The translations under genes were made by a program, and so were the position numbers. The notes under the pieces were generated by a model. That model saw only the letters and a program-made list of their open reading frames with translations. It had not been told where the DNA came from and did no database searches. A stretch of DNA of 64,000 bases from Streptomyces sp. NBC_00464. Its GTDB lineage: Bacteria; Actinomycetota; Actinomycetes; Streptomycetales; Streptomycetaceae. Below, piece after piece: positions 34,150 through 43,620 of the stretch; within the stretch, counting starts at the first letter, position 1, and each line of letters opens with the position of its first letter. The DNA is taken from positions 1,364,001 through 1,428,000 of the forward strand of contig NZ_CP107899.1 of NCBI RefSeq assembly GCF_036013915.1, read 5' to 3'.

Positions 34150-34914
34150 TCAGACCTCAGGCCGCAGCATCGGCGGATTCAGCACTGTGGCCGAACCCGA
34201 CCGGAACAACTGGGCGGGACGGCCCCCCTGCCTGGTGGTCGTGCCGCCGGCGGGCACCAGGAAGCCGGGCGTACCCGTCACCTTGCGATGGAAGTTCCTC
34301 GGATCGAGCACCACGCCCCACACCGCCTCGTACACCCGGCGCAGCTCACCGACGGTGAATGCGGGCGGGCAGAAAGCGGTGGCCAGTGAGGAGTACTCGA
34401 TCTTGGAACGGGCCCGCTCCACGCCGTCGGCGAGAATCCGGGCATGGTCGAAAGCCAGAGGCGCCTGACTCTCGCCGTCCCGTCCGTAGCCTCCCTCCGG
34501 CCCGAGCAGGTCCTCGACCGGGGCCCAGCGCGCACTGTTCGCGTCACCGCCCGCCCGCGGTGCGGGCAGATCAGGGGCCAGTGCGAGATGGGCGACGCTG
34601 ACGACCCTCATACGAGGATCGCGCGCAGGGTCGCCGTACGTGGCGAGCTGTTCGAGATGGGCCCCATTGCCGACCGCGGGGGTCGCCGGGTCGTGTGCAC
34701 ACAGCCCCGTCTCCTCGACGAGTTCGCGCGCCGCCGCGGCGCCCAGGTCCTCGTCGGCCCTGACGAAACCGCCGGGCAGCGCCCATCTGCCCTGGAAGGG
34801 CGTCTCACCTCGGCGTACCACCAGGGCACAGAGCGCGTGACGGCGCACCGTGAGCACGACCAGGTCGACGGTGACAGCGAAGGGCGGGAAGGTCGACGGG
34901 TCGTAGGGCGGCAT
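34150..34914 (-). CDS. NUDIX hydrolase-like transcriptional regulator (NrtR type)
   Basis: The 254-residue protein has a NUDIX domain (about 10-150) with a box close to GX5EX7REUXEE ('GGFVRADEDLGAAAARELVEETGL'). It ends in a winged-helix domain ('FTVGELRRVYEAVWGVVLDPRNFHRKV'). That combination is typical of NrtR, an ADP-ribose-responsive regulator of NAD metabolism in many bacteria. No NAD genes are adjacent, so the regulon is not known. The ATG has no ribosome binding site, but a TATGAT -10 ends six bases before it, so a leaderless mRNA is likely. Confidence 0.85.
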   Translation of the reverse strand: MPPYDPSTFPPFAVTVDLVVLTVRRHALCALVVRRGETPFQGRWALPGGFVRADEDLGAAAARELVEETGLCAHDPATPAVGNGAHLEQLATYGDPARDPRMRVVSVAHLALAPDLPAPRAGGDANSARWAPVEDLLGPEGGYGRDGESQAPLAFDHARILADGVERARSKIEYSSLATAFCPPAFTVGELRRVYEAVWGVVLDPRNFHRKVTGTPGFLVPAGGTTTRQGGRPAQLFRSGSATVLNPPMLRPEV

Positions 34915-34920
34915 GCCGTG

Positions 34921-34960
34921 ATCATAGTCGTCTGCCTGACGATAAACACTCCCTTCGTGA
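34921..34960 (-). promoter_or_regulatory. Leaderless promoter with palindrome for the NUDIX regulator
   Basis: On the minus strand TATGAT lies exactly six bases before the ATG. A palindrome TCGTC-n5-GACGA (34928-34942) sits in the promoter spacer, where a bound protein would block polymerase. Autoregulation by the NrtR-like protein is the simple reading. Confidence 0.55.
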
Positions 34961-35029
34961 TGCTGTTCATCGGTCACGGCGCCCGGCGGGACCGACGGTG
35001 CGGTGCCGGGATCCGGCACCGCACCGTGC

Positions 35030-36331
35030 TCATCGCCCGGTCCTCGTCCCGCGACGCCCCTGGGTGCGCGATTGTCCGGCCCGGCGTCGGCCCAGCGCCG
35101 TACCGGGCCGGGCGGAACCGGTCCGCGTCCGGCGCTGCCCGGCTGTCTGTGCCTGTACCGGACGGGCCCCCGCGACCCGTCCCGCACCGTGACCGCGCCG
35201 TACCGTCCGGGTGCCGCGCTCACCGCGCAGGCAGCGTCGCAGCGTCTCCGGATCGAGGCCCTGGTTGCAGGCCTCGTGCAGCAGCTGGGCAAAGGTGTAT
35301 CCGGGATCCAGCCGCAGGGCGAGGCCCAGTGCCACCCTCGCCGCCGGCTCGTCACCGGTCGACCACGAGACCCAACCCGCCAGTGTGAGCGGAGCCGCCG
35401 CATGCTCCTCGTACGGCGCGACACAGCGGCGCGCCAGCGCCCGCCACAGTCTCAGCGCGGACTCCGCCTCGGGCCCTTCCATCCACTCCGCGGCCCTGTC
35501 CCGGGTCTCCCGGTCCTGGAGCCCCAGAATCGCCGTGGCCGCCTCCTCATGGCTGATCAGCCGGTCGTCGTTGAGGTCGGAGAGCGAAGGCGTTGCCGCC
35601 GGGGCCCGGCCGATGCGCTTCATGAGCCGTCGGGCCAGTTTCAGAGTGGCGTCGCTGACCTCCCTGCGGTTCTCCTCGTCGAGGAGTTTGGGCACCAGTG
35701 CGGACCCGGCCGAGTCCAGGGCCAGCTGCTGCTCCCGGCCTGTCACACCCGACTGGGGCGTCAGCCTGGCCTCCATCTCGCGCAGCGATCCCCGTACCTG
35801 AACACCGGCGTACGTCGCTGCCGCCGCCATCACAGAGGTGCCGGGCATCGCCAACGGGTTTCCCTCGGCCGGGCAGCAGCGGGCGTCGGGGCAGACGTAG
35901 GACCAGAACCTGTTGCCCGAGATGCAGAGAGCTTCGAGCACGGGCACGTCCAATGCCCCGCAGGCGGTCCGCAGCCGCTGGGCGAAGGGGCGCAGCCGTT
36001 CCATGGTCTGGTTGCCGGATTCTCCTTCGGCAGGATCCTGGCAGAGGAAGACGACGATCGCGTCCGGTCGCCCGCCGCGCCGCTCGCTCCCCTTGATCAG
36101 GCACTCGGCGAGCTGCTCGGCGACGGATGGCCACTCCTGCTCGGACTGCGGAATACCGAGCCTCAGGCGCCCGCCGAAGCGGCCACGGCCGCCGTGCAGG
36201 GCAACCATGACCACGCTGTCGTTCGGATGGAATCCCATGAGATACGGGAGGGCGTCGGCCAGCTCTGCGGGCCCACGCAGGGTGATCTGCTGCTCGTCGG
36301 ACGGGCCGGTGGATTCGTGGTGCTTGTTCAT
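35030..36331 (-). CDS. DUF4192 family protein
   Basis: The 433-residue protein starts with the DUF4192 signature '[28 protein letters not shown]' and '[13 protein letters not shown]'. It runs through the '[11 protein letters not shown]' cysteine cluster to a Gly/Arg-rich low-complexity C-terminus. DUF4192 is common in Actinobacteria and its function is unknown. The Arg-rich tail (last 60 residues) suggests nucleic-acid contact, or may simply be a high-GC extension. It diverges from recQ across 111 bp holding a perfect 27-bp palindrome. Confidence 0.82.
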   Translation of the reverse strand: MNKHHESTGPSDEQQITLRGPAELADALPYLMGFHPNDSVVMVALHGGRGRFGGRLRLGIPQSEQEWPSVAEQLAECLIKGSERRGGRPDAIVVFLCQDPAEGESGNQTMERLRPFAQRLRTACGALDVPVLEALCISGNRFWSYVCPDARCCPAEGNPLAMPGTSVMAAAATYAGVQVRGSLREMEARLTPQSGVTGREQQLALDSAGSALVPKLLDEENRREVSDATLKLARRLMKRIGRAPAATPSLSDLNDDRLISHEEAATAILGLQDRETRDRAAEWMEGPEAESALRLWRALARRCVAPYEEHAAAPLTLAGWVSWSTGDEPAARVALGLALRLDPGYTFAQLLHEACNQGLDPETLRRCLRGERGTRTVRRGHGAGRVAGARPVQAQTAGQRRTRTGSARPGTALGRRRAGQSRTQGRRGTRTGR

Positions 36332-36367
36332 GGGATGACCGTCCCCCGGCCGGGCAAATTCCGCGAC

Positions 36368-36394
36368 CCCCTGTGGATAACTTATCCACAGGGG
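36368..36394. promoter_or_regulatory. Perfect 27-bp palindrome built from two DnaA boxes
   Basis: TGTGGATAA (36372-36380) and TTATCCACA (36382-36390) are exact E. coli-consensus DnaA boxes in opposite orientation, one base apart. CCCC and GGGG on the outside extend the symmetry to 27 bases. The element lies midway between the divergent recQ and DUF4192 genes. Confidence 0.75.
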
Positions 36395-36442
36395 CCGCGC
36401 GGTCGTTCGCGGTTTGTCGTACCCATCGGGTTGCATGGGGGG

Positions 36443-38614
36443 ATGACCAACGCAGACCGTACAGAGCTCAGGGCTTCGGCCGATTCCGTACTGGCACGAC
36501 TTGTCGGGGACGCCTCCGGCACTGCCCGGCTGCGCGAGGACCAGTGGCGGGCCATCGAGGCACTCGTCGCCGACAAGCGCAGAGCGCTGGTCGTTCAGCG
36601 GACCGGCTGGGGAAAGTCCGCCGTGTACTTCGTCGCCACATCGCTGCTGCGCGCGCAGGGCAGTGGGCCCACCGTGATCGTCTCGCCCCTGCTGGCGCTG
36701 ATGCGCAACCAGGTCGCGGCCGCGGCCAGGGCCGGCATCAGCGCGCGGACGATCAACTCGTCCAACACCGAGGAGTGGGACACCGTGCAGGCCGAGGTGG
36801 CCGCCGGCGAAGTGGATGTGCTGCTGGTCAGCCCCGAGCGGCTCAACAATCCCGATTTCCGCGACCAGGTCCTGCCCAGGCTCGCCGCCGCGACCGGGCT
36901 GCTCGTGGTCGACGAGGCGCACTGCATCTCCGACTGGGGCCACGACTTCCGGCCCGACTACCGGCGGCTTCGGACCATGCTCGCCGATCTGCCCGCAGGC
37001 GTGCCCGTGCTCGCGACCACCGCCACCGCCAATGCCCGCGTGACAGCTGACGTCGCGGAACAGCTGGGCACAGGCGCGGGGACGGACGCGCTGGTCCTGC
37101 GCGGGCCGCTGGACCGGGAGAGCCTCAGCCTCGGTGTCCTGCAACTGCCCAATGCCGCGCACCGGCTGGCCTGGCTCGGCGACCACCTCAAAGAACTCCC
37201 CGGTTCGGGGATCATCTACACCCTGACGGTCGCGGCGGCCGAGGAGATCACCGCGTACCTCCGCCAGTGCGGTCATACCGTCGCCTCGTACACCGGCCGT
37301 ACGGAGAACGCCGACCGGCAGCAGGCCGAGGACGATCTGCTCGCCAACCGCGTCAAGGCCCTGGTGGCGACCTCCGCGCTGGGCATGGGATTCGACAAGC
37401 CCGACCTCGGCTTCGTCGTCCACCTGGGCTCGCCCTCCTCCCCCATCGCGTACTACCAGCAGGTGGGCCGTGCGGGCCGCGGTGTCGAGCACGCCGAGGT
37501 GTTGTTGCTCCCGGGCAAGGAGGACGAAGCGATCTGGCAGTACTTCGCGTCGGTCGCCTTCCCCCCGGAGGAGCAGGTCCGGCGCACGATCGATGCGCTG
37601 GCCCAGGCGGGCCGGCCGCTCTCGCTGCCCGCTCTGGAACCGCTGGTCGACCTGCGGCGCACCCGCCTGGAGACCATGCTCAAGGTGCTCGACGTCGACG
37701 GCGCGGTCCGCCGGGTCAAGGGGGGCTGGGTCGCCACGGGCGAGCCCTGGGTCTACGACTCCGAGCGGTACGCCTGGGTGGCGCGCCAGCGGGCCACCGA
37801 GCAGCAGGCGATGCGCGACTACGCGACGACGGACGGCTGCCGGATGGAGTTCCTTCGCCGCCAGTTGGACGACGAGGAAGCGACCGCATGCGGACGTTGT
37901 GACAACTGTGCCGGAGCCCGTTTCGACGAGGCCGTCTCCGCGGCCGCCCTGGACACCGCGCGGGGCGAGCTCGGCCGGCCCGGCGTCGAGGTGGAACCCC
38001 GCAAGATGTGGCCGACCGGCCTGGCCGCGGTGGGCGTCGATCTCAAGGGCCGGATCCCCGCAGGCGAGTTGTCCGGCACCGGCCGGGCACTGGGACGCCT
38101 CTCCGATATCGGCTGGGGCAACAGGCTGCGCCCCATGCTCGCGGCCCAGGCGCCGGACGCTCCGGTACCGGACGATGTGGCCGAAGCCGTGGTGACCGTG
38201 CTGGCCGACTGGGCCAGGGGGCCGGGGGGCTGGGCGCCCGGTGCGGTGGACGCCGTCCCCCGGCCGGTCGGCGTCGTCACCGTGGCCTCGTACAGCAGGC
38301 CGCAGCTCATCCAGTCCCTCGGCAGCCGTATCGCCGAGATCGGGCGAATGCCACTGCTGGGCAGCGTCGGCCATGCTCCGGGAGCCGAAGGGGCCCGGAT
38401 CTCGCAGACCAACAGCGCCCAGCGGGTCCGGTCACTCCATGAGCGGCTCGTCGTGGGGCCCGAGCTGGCCGAGGCCCTGGCGGCGGCCGACGGGCCCGTC
38501 CTGCTCGTGGACGATCTCTCGGACACCGGCTGGACCCTCGCGGTAGCCGCCCGGCTTCTGCGGCGGGCCGGCGCTGACGGCGTGTTTCCGCTGGTCCTCG
38601 CCGTTCAGGCGTGA
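36443..38614 (+). CDS. recQ: RecQ-family ATP-dependent DNA helicase with C-terminal phosphoribosyltransferase-like domain
   Basis: The 723-residue protein has the RecQ motor: motif I '[12 protein letters not shown]' (about 52-63), DEAH in '[19 protein letters not shown]', motif VI '[11 protein letters not shown]', and the zinc-binding '[17 protein letters not shown]'. Beyond residue 500 it continues into a region ending with '[16 protein letters not shown]' (about 684-699). That is the PRPP-binding loop of type I phosphoribosyltransferases. The helicase should unwind recombination intermediates 3'-5'; the added domain has no established role. The ATG at 36443 follows a G-rich run. Confidence 0.88.
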   Translation: MTNADRTELRASADSVLARLVGDASGTARLREDQWRAIEALVADKRRALVVQRTGWGKSAVYFVATSLLRAQGSGPTVIVSPLLALMRNQVAAAARAGISARTINSSNTEEWDTVQAEVAAGEVDVLLVSPERLNNPDFRDQVLPRLAAATGLLVVDEAHCISDWGHDFRPDYRRLRTMLADLPAGVPVLATTATANARVTADVAEQLGTGAGTDALVLRGPLDRESLSLGVLQLPNAAHRLAWLGDHLKELPGSGIIYTLTVAAAEEITAYLRQCGHTVASYTGRTENADRQQAEDDLLANRVKALVATSALGMGFDKPDLGFVVHLGSPSSPIAYYQQVGRAGRGVEHAEVLLLPGKEDEAIWQYFASVAFPPEEQVRRTIDALAQAGRPLSLPALEPLVDLRRTRLETMLKVLDVDGAVRRVKGGWVATGEPWVYDSERYAWVARQRATEQQAMRDYATTDGCRMEFLRRQLDDEEATACGRCDNCAGARFDEAVSAAALDTARGELGRPGVEVEPRKMWPTGLAAVGVDLKGRIPAGELSGTGRALGRLSDIGWGNRLRPMLAAQAPDAPVPDDVAEAVVTVLADWARGPGGWAPGAVDAVPRPVGVVTVASYSRPQLIQSLGSRIAEIGRMPLLGSVGHAPGAEGARISQTNSAQRVRSLHERLVVGPELAEALAAADGPVLLVDDLSDTGWTLAVAARLLRRAGADGVFPLVLAVQA

Positions 38615-38832
38615 CAGGTGGCGTCATCCGTTGCCGGACTGGGCAGGGATATCCGTGTCATTACGGCTGATTACCGTCAGCTGCGCCAATTGCTCGTTGC
38701 CGCCTGCCGATACGCCAGGAAGAATTGGACTCGCTCCCCGCACGGTCTATTCGCGGGCCCGGAAGGGCTGTGCCGCGGCGCGCCCTCACCCGACCCTGCC
38801 CGCATCGTGGGCGCGTATGCGAAGGGAGGACC

Positions 38833-39462
38833 GTGACCTTCGGATTCGCTCCGTCCGCAGCCACTTCCATGTCGCCGGCCGCCGACTCCGCCAACCGCCT
38901 GGGCAGAATGCTCGAACCGGCCGAGTGGGCAGCGGCGGGCATACCGCTGCTGCGCAGCCCGCGCGAGGTGGTCAGCGGTCTGCACGCCAGGCACCGGCCG
39001 ACCCCGCAAACCGCGGTCGTCGCCGTGCTCGACCACGAGGAACGCCTGACGGCCAGCGCCTCGTTCGCCCGTCGTTCGGTGACGGCGGACGGCTGGGAAT
39101 TCCGTAACTCCCTGCTGGCGCACCTGCGCCGCGTCATCCCGCACGATCTCCGCCGCCGCACTCCCGTCCGTACCGCGGTACTGCTCTACTGCCGCGAGGG
39201 GGACGAGCGTTGGACGGAGGAGGACGGGGCCTGGATGTGGGGGCTGCGCGACGCCTGCACCCTGCACGGGTTGCGGTGCGGCGCGTACATCACGCTGACC
39301 CGCGGCGGCTGGCAGGTGCTCGGCGAGGGGCGCGGTGGCCGTCGCCCCAACTCCACGTCGCAGCCGTCCGCTCTCGCGGACACCGCGCGGGGCCAGGACC
39401 CTGGCCCTCTGCGCACGGGCGGCGGCGCGGTCCAGGCGTTGAACCGCACCGCGGCTCGCTGA
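38833..39462 (+). CDS. Conserved hypothetical protein
   Basis: This is a 209-residue protein that I do not recognise. It starts at a GTG with GGAGG just upstream. The middle reads like a folded domain ('TAVVAVLDHEERLTASASF', 'LLAHLRRVIPHDLRR', 'VRTAVLLYCREGDERW'). The C-terminal 50 residues are Arg/Gly/Pro-rich and probably disordered. There are no transmembrane segments, signal peptide or metal motif. It follows recQ by 218 bp in the same direction and could share its transcript. Confidence 0.7.
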   Translation: MTFGFAPSAATSMSPAADSANRLGRMLEPAEWAAAGIPLLRSPREVVSGLHARHRPTPQTAVVAVLDHEERLTASASFARRSVTADGWEFRNSLLAHLRRVIPHDLRRRTPVRTAVLLYCREGDERWTEEDGAWMWGLRDACTLHGLRCGAYITLTRGGWQVLGEGRGGRRPNSTSQPSALADTARGQDPGPLRTGGGAVQALNRTAAR

Positions 39463-39463
39463 C

Positions 39464-39482
39464 CCGGGCCGTTGGGCCCGGC
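39464..39482. terminator. Short GC hairpin between convergent genes
   Basis: CCGGGCC and GGCCCGG (within 39464-39482) form a tight stem right after the stop codon of the hypothetical gene. Termination is plausible but the stem is short. Confidence 0.35.
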
Positions 39483-39568
39483 CGCCCTGATGGGCAGCCG
39501 GGTCACCACGGACCGGCAGGCGGTGCGGCTCGGACAGCCACACCTAACACGGCGATATCCGCCGCAGC

Positions 39569-40192
39569 TCAGACACCCGCGCCGAGCAGGGCGGTGACCC
39601 GCTGCGGGTCACCGCAGACGATCAGCAGGGCTCCGGCGCGGCTCTGCGCCGCGGACAGCGCACGGGCGGCGGTGTCGTCGTCGACGGCACCGTTGACCGC
39701 GATGATCACCACCGGTCGCGACGTCACCCGGTCCGCCGCTGCGGCACCGGCGAAGAACACGTCGTCGCCCGCTTCGTGCTGTGCCCAGTAGGCGGCTTCA
39801 CCGAAGGAGAGCTCGTGCGTCGCCCACGGGTGCTGCTCACCAGTGGTGAGCACCAGGATGTCGCCGGGTGCTCGGCCGGAGTCGAGCAGCAGGTCCACCG
39901 CCTCGTCGGCGGCGTCGAGCGCACCTTCGACCGCGGCAGGGATCACCTGGAGCTGGGGTGCGGAACGATTCTCCGGCCGGGCCGCCTGGGGCCGGACGGA
40001 GTTGGAGTGCGGGCGCGGCGCCGGGGGCGCGGGCCTCGCGGGGCCGGGACCCGGACGACCGGGGCGCGGCATGGCCGCGGAACGCGGACCGGGTACGGGA
40101 CGGGGGGTCGACGCGGTGCGGCCGGTGGCCGGCGTGGCGCGGGGACCCTGGGCGCTCTCGTGAATCTGAGGCTCCTCGGGGATGAGAGGCAT
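39569..40192 (-). CDS. Conserved hypothetical protein with Pro-rich N-terminus
   Basis: This 207-residue protein is not recognised. The first 90 residues are Pro/Arg/Ala-rich and likely disordered. The remaining 115 form a compact alpha/beta-like domain ('DAADEAVDLLLDSGRAPGDILVLTTGEQHPWA', 'RPVVIIAVNGAVDDDTAARALSAAQSRAGALLIVCGD'). That pattern faintly recalls the C-terminal part of UvrD-type helicases, but no motor motifs are present. Start at 40192 or at the ATG at 40228; neither has a clear ribosome binding site. It precedes no obvious partner; rnhB lies just upstream on the same strand. Confidence 0.6.
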   Translation of the reverse strand: MPLIPEEPQIHESAQGPRATPATGRTASTPRPVPGPRSAAMPRPGRPGPGPARPAPPAPRPHSNSVRPQAARPENRSAPQLQVIPAAVEGALDAADEAVDLLLDSGRAPGDILVLTTGEQHPWATHELSFGEAAYWAQHEAGDDVFFAGAAAADRVTSRPVVIIAVNGAVDDDTAARALSAAQSRAGALLIVCGDPQRVTALLGAGV

Positions 40193-40252
40193 GGGTGGTT
40201 GTCTATCAAACGCCGACGCGCGAGGCATCAGCGGGTGGGCACATGTGCGCGA

Positions 40253-40963
40253 TCAGAAGTCGAAGCCGAGCTGGCCCCCGCTTTCCAGTGCGGCCGCCTC
40301 GGCGGAGAAGCGGACCTTCTTGAGGTGCTGCCACCTGGGCAGCGCGTCGAGGTAGGACCACGAGAGGCGGTGATGGGCGGTGGGGCCCTGCTCCTCCAGC
40401 GCGGCCCTGTGCACAGGGGACGGGTAGCCGGCGTTGGCAGCGAAGGCGAAGTCCGCGTACTCGCCGGAATCCGCGCCCAGTTCGGCCATCACGGCGTCCC
40501 TGCGGACCTTCGCGATCACCGAAGCCGCGGCAACCGCGATGCAGGACTGGTCGCCCTTGATGACCGTGCGCACCTGCCAGGGCGGGCCCAGGTAGTCGTG
40601 TTTGCCGTCCAGGATCACCGCGTCGGGTCGCACCGGCAGCGCTTCCAGGGCCCGCACGGCGGCAAGCCGGAGCGCTGCGGTCATTCCGAGCTCATCGATC
40701 TCCTGCGGTGTGGCGTCGCCGAGGGCGTACGCGGTGACCCAGCGCTCCAGCAGCGGCGCGAGCTCCGCGCGGCGCTTCGGGCTGATCAGCTTGGAGTCGG
40801 TGAGCCCGGGAGGCGGCTTACGGAGGCCGGTGACCGCGGCACACACGGTGACCGGTCCGGCCCACGCTCCGCGTCCGACCTCATCGACACCGGCGATGGT
40901 CTTGGCACCGGTGGTGGCGCGCAGTGAGCGCTCGACGGTGTGCGTGGGTGGTTCGTACGGCAT
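40253..40963 (-). CDS. rnhB: Ribonuclease HII
   Basis: The 236-residue enzyme removes RNA from RNA:DNA hybrids and single ribonucleotides misplaced in DNA. The Asp-Glu pair of the active site is in '[14 protein letters not shown]', followed by '[11 protein letters not shown]', '[11 protein letters not shown]' and '[13 protein letters not shown]'. Length and order are normal for bacterial RNase HII. The ATG starts 'MPYEPP'; the upstream region has no strong binding site and instead carries tandem repeats a little further on. It is transcribed ahead of the hypothetical gene at 39.6-40.2 kb. Confidence 0.93.
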   Translation of the reverse strand: MPYEPPTHTVERSLRATTGAKTIAGVDEVGRGAWAGPVTVCAAVTGLRKPPPGLTDSKLISPKRRAELAPLLERWVTAYALGDATPQEIDELGMTAALRLAAVRALEALPVRPDAVILDGKHDYLGPPWQVRTVIKGDQSCIAVAAASVIAKVRRDAVMAELGADSGEYADFAFAANAGYPSPVHRAALEEQGPTAHHRLSWSYLDALPRWQHLKKVRFSAEAAALESGGQLGFDF

Positions 40964-41075
40964 GGCGCCAGCAAGCGTACGCCGATGGGGGCGTCCAGAA
41001 CACCCCGGGGCGCACCTGGGCCGTCCCCGTCCGGCAACCCGGCGCCGGACGGGGACGGGGAGGCCCTTCACGCGA

Positions 41076-41155
41076 AGACGTGGAAGCCCCTCGGCAAGAG
41101 ACGTGGAAGCCCCTCGCGCAGAGACGTGGAGGCCCCTCGTACGGGACGTGGAGCG
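41076..41155. repeat. Tandem 23-bp repeats upstream of rnhB
   Basis: Units starting AGACGTGGAAGCCCCTCG occur at 41076, 41099 and 41122 with an exact 23-base period, and a partial fourth (GGACGTGGAG) follows at 41144. They lie between the TetR gene's 3' end and the rnhB start. Confidence 0.85.
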
Positions 41156-41173
41156 AGGCGCGACGCGGAAGCC

Positions 41174-41800
41174 TCAGCGCGGGTCGGCGCGGAAGAACGG
41201 GACCGCGACCTGATCGATCAGGTCGGCGATGTCCTCATCGGTCCATTCACTTCCGCACACCTTGCTGCGATACATCATCATCGCGGGGATGACATCGAAA
41301 GCCAGCCCGCGCAGCGCGTCGGCACGCACCTCGCCGCGATCGACACCCCTGCTCACCACTTCTCTGATGAGAGCGGTCGTCGGCCCGATCACACCATTGA
41401 GGATCACCGACTGGAACCGTTCGGCCGTGTCCGCATCACATTCGTGAAGGACTGCTCGCAGCGCGGAGCCCGACTTGGAGAGCATGGCGTCACGGAGTCC
41501 GCAGCACAGCTGGTAGAGGTCCTCGCGGATGTTCCCGTAGTCCGGCGCATCACTGATGGCCGGCAGGGCGCTGCGCAGCGCGTCCGCGACCAGGTCCTCC
41601 TTGGAGGGCCAGCGCCGGTAGATCGCGGCCTTGCCCGTCTGGGCACCGGCCGCGACGCCCTCCATCGTCAGCCCGCTCCAGCCGACCGTACTCAGCCGCT
41701 CCAGCGCGGCATCGAGGATCGCGCGTTCGAGCACGGGCCCGCGGCGGCGCAGGGACACCACCGGCTGCCGGGCGGCGGCGGCCGATCGCGAAGTAACCAT
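41174..41800 (-). CDS. TetR-family transcriptional repressor
   Basis: The 208-residue protein has a TetR HTH ('ERLSTVGWSGLTMEGVAAGAQTGKAAIYRRWPSKEDLVADAL') and a divergent helical ligand domain. It diverges from an MFS drug-efflux gene, and two near-identical palindromes lie between them. It is therefore the probable local repressor, released when the pump substrate binds. The ATG at 41800 follows GGAGAG; an ATG ten codons upstream is less likely. It ends just short of a tandem-repeat tract. Confidence 0.92.
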   Translation of the reverse strand: MVTSRSAAAARQPVVSLRRRGPVLERAILDAALERLSTVGWSGLTMEGVAAGAQTGKAAIYRRWPSKEDLVADALRSALPAISDAPDYGNIREDLYQLCCGLRDAMLSKSGSALRAVLHECDADTAERFQSVILNGVIGPTTALIREVVSRGVDRGEVRADALRGLAFDVIPAMMMYRSKVCGSEWTDEDIADLIDQVAVPFFRADPR

Positions 41801-41956
41801 GAGCTTCTCTCCATCGGAACAGGTCGGCACGCCCGCACCGGCCGGCGCTCAGGACCGGGCGGACAGTGGCTGGACGGGCGTCGCAACGGATCGGCCCGGG
41901 ACTGAGCAGGCCCCGGACCGGACGGCGGGATCCGGACGCGGCACGACAACGAAGGA

Positions 41957-41982
41957 TTCAGTGAACGCTTGCGTTCACTGAA
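41957..41982. promoter_or_regulatory. TetR operator 1 (26-bp palindrome)
   Basis: TTCAGTGAACGC-tt-GCGTTCACTGAA is perfectly symmetrical with 12-base arms. It shares the core GTGAACG/CGTTCAC with the second palindrome 26 bases away. Placement between the divergent TetR and MFS genes supports operator function. Confidence 0.85.
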
Positions 41983-42007
41983 GGGGACTCACTAACGTTG
42001 ACGCGAC

Positions 42008-42027
42008 AGTGAACGGATCCGTTCACT
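42008..42027. promoter_or_regulatory. TetR operator 2 (20-bp palindrome)
   Basis: AGTGAACGGATCCGTTCACT is a perfect palindrome with the same core as operator 1. It ends 23 bases before the MFS start codon, over its likely promoter. Confidence 0.85.
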
Positions 42028-42050
42028 AATTCACTTGTGGGGGACCCATA

Positions 42051-43604
42051 GTGACAACCTCTCAGTTAGAAGCACAAAGCGCACCGGGCGCAGCACGACG
42101 GCAGGGACGCCCGGGGGTCGCCCTGGCCGTCATCGCCGCCTGCCAGTTGATGGTTGTGCTCGACTCCACGATCGTCAACATCGCCCTCCCGCACATCCAG
42201 GATGCGCTCAGCTTCTCGACCACCGATCTCTCCTGGGTCCTCAGCGCCTACACGCTCACCTTCGGCGGCCTGCTGCTTCTCGGCGGCCGCGCCGGAGACA
42301 TTCTGGGCCGCCGCCGCGTCTTCATGACAGGCATCCTGGTCTTCACACTGGCCTCGCTGCTGGGCGGATTCGCCCAGGAACCCTGGCAGTTGCTCGCGGC
42401 CCGCGCACTCCAGGGCATCGGTGGCGCCATCGCCTCGCCGACGTCACTGGCCCTGATCACCACCACGTTCCCGGAAGGCCCCGAGCGCAACCGCGCGTTC
42501 GGTGTCTTCGCCGCGGTATCCGCCGGCGGCGGGGCGATCGGCCTGCTGGCGGGCGGGCTGCTCACCGAATGGCTCGACTGGCGCTGGGTCTTCTTCGTCA
42601 ACGTGCCGATCGGTGTGCTGATCGCCGTCCTGGCGCCGCTGTACATCAATGAGTCGAAGAAACATCCGGGCCGCTTCGACATCTCGGGGGCACTGACCTC
42701 GACGCTCGGAATGGCCTCGCTCGTGTACGGGTTCATCCGGGCCTCCGAGGAGGGCTGGCGGGACTCCCTCACCCTGGGCTCGTTCGGCGCCGCGGTGATC
42801 CTGCTCGCCTCGTTCGTCCTCATCGAGATGCGCGCCAAGGAACCGATCACTCCGCTGCGGATGTTCGCCGACCGCAATCGTTCCGGAACGTACGTGATCA
42901 TGCTCTGCCTGGCCGCGGCCATGTTCGGCATGTTCTTCTTCATCGTGCTGTTCGTGCAGAACGTACTGGCGTACAGCCCCATCGAATCGGGCCTTGCCTT
43001 CCTGCCGGTGACCGTCGCGATCATCGTGGGAGCGGGACTCTCACAGCGGTTCCTCCCGGTGCTCGGACCGAAGCCCTTCATGGTCACGGGCTCGGCGCTC
43101 ACCGGTGTGGGTCTGGTCTGGCTCACGTTCATCTCGCCGGACAGTTCCTACCTGTCCGGGGTCCTGGGCCCGATGCTCGTGTTCGGCTTCGGCATGGGGC
43201 TGAACTTCGTGACTCTCACCCTGACGGCGGTCTCCGGAGTCGCCCAGCACGAGGCCGGGGCAGCCTCCAGCCTCCTCAACGCGAGCCAGCAGGTCGGCGG
43301 TTCGCTGGGCCTCTCCATCCTGGTCACGGTCTTCGGTACGGCGAGCCGCACCGAGGCGGAGAAGCAGGTTCCGCAGTTCCTGGCGCAGGCCTCGCCGGAG
43401 CAGAAGGCGGAGTTCGGCAAGACGCAGGAACTGCCCGGGAGCTGGGGCCACGCCGTGCTCTCCCAGGGCATCTCGACCGCGTTCCTCGCCGCGGTGGCCA
43501 TGGCCGGCCTCGCCCTGCTGACCGCACTGTTGGTGATCCGGGTGCGCAAGAGCGATCTGGAGGCACTGAGCGGAAAGGCGTCTGCGGGGGGACCGGCCGC
43601 TTAG
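42051..43604 (+). CDS. MFS drug-efflux transporter (DHA2, EmrB/QacA type)
   Basis: The 517-residue protein has about 14 transmembrane helices and the DHA2 motifs 'LDSTIVNIALPHI' (motif D1) and 'GRAGDILGRRRVF' (motif A). It would export drugs or antibiotics using the proton gradient. The GTG start follows GGGGGA. Control by the divergent TetR protein through two strong palindromes is likely. The natural substrate is not apparent; no biosynthetic genes lie next to it. A hairpin follows the stop codon. Confidence 0.93.
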   Translation: MTTSQLEAQSAPGAARRQGRPGVALAVIAACQLMVVLDSTIVNIALPHIQDALSFSTTDLSWVLSAYTLTFGGLLLLGGRAGDILGRRRVFMTGILVFTLASLLGGFAQEPWQLLAARALQGIGGAIASPTSLALITTTFPEGPERNRAFGVFAAVSAGGGAIGLLAGGLLTEWLDWRWVFFVNVPIGVLIAVLAPLYINESKKHPGRFDISGALTSTLGMASLVYGFIRASEEGWRDSLTLGSFGAAVILLASFVLIEMRAKEPITPLRMFADRNRSGTYVIMLCLAAAMFGMFFFIVLFVQNVLAYSPIESGLAFLPVTVAIIVGAGLSQRFLPVLGPKPFMVTGSALTGVGLVWLTFISPDSSYLSGVLGPMLVFGFGMGLNFVTLTLTAVSGVAQHEAGAASSLLNASQQVGGSLGLSILVTVFGTASRTEAEKQVPQFLAQASPEQKAEFGKTQELPGSWGHAVLSQGISTAFLAAVAMAGLALLTALLVIRVRKSDLEALSGKASAGGPAA

Positions 43605-43620
43605 CACCCGGAGCCGGATC

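Noticed and set aside
41076..41155. CRISPR array
   Set aside because: The units are contiguous with no unique spacers and no cas genes are near.
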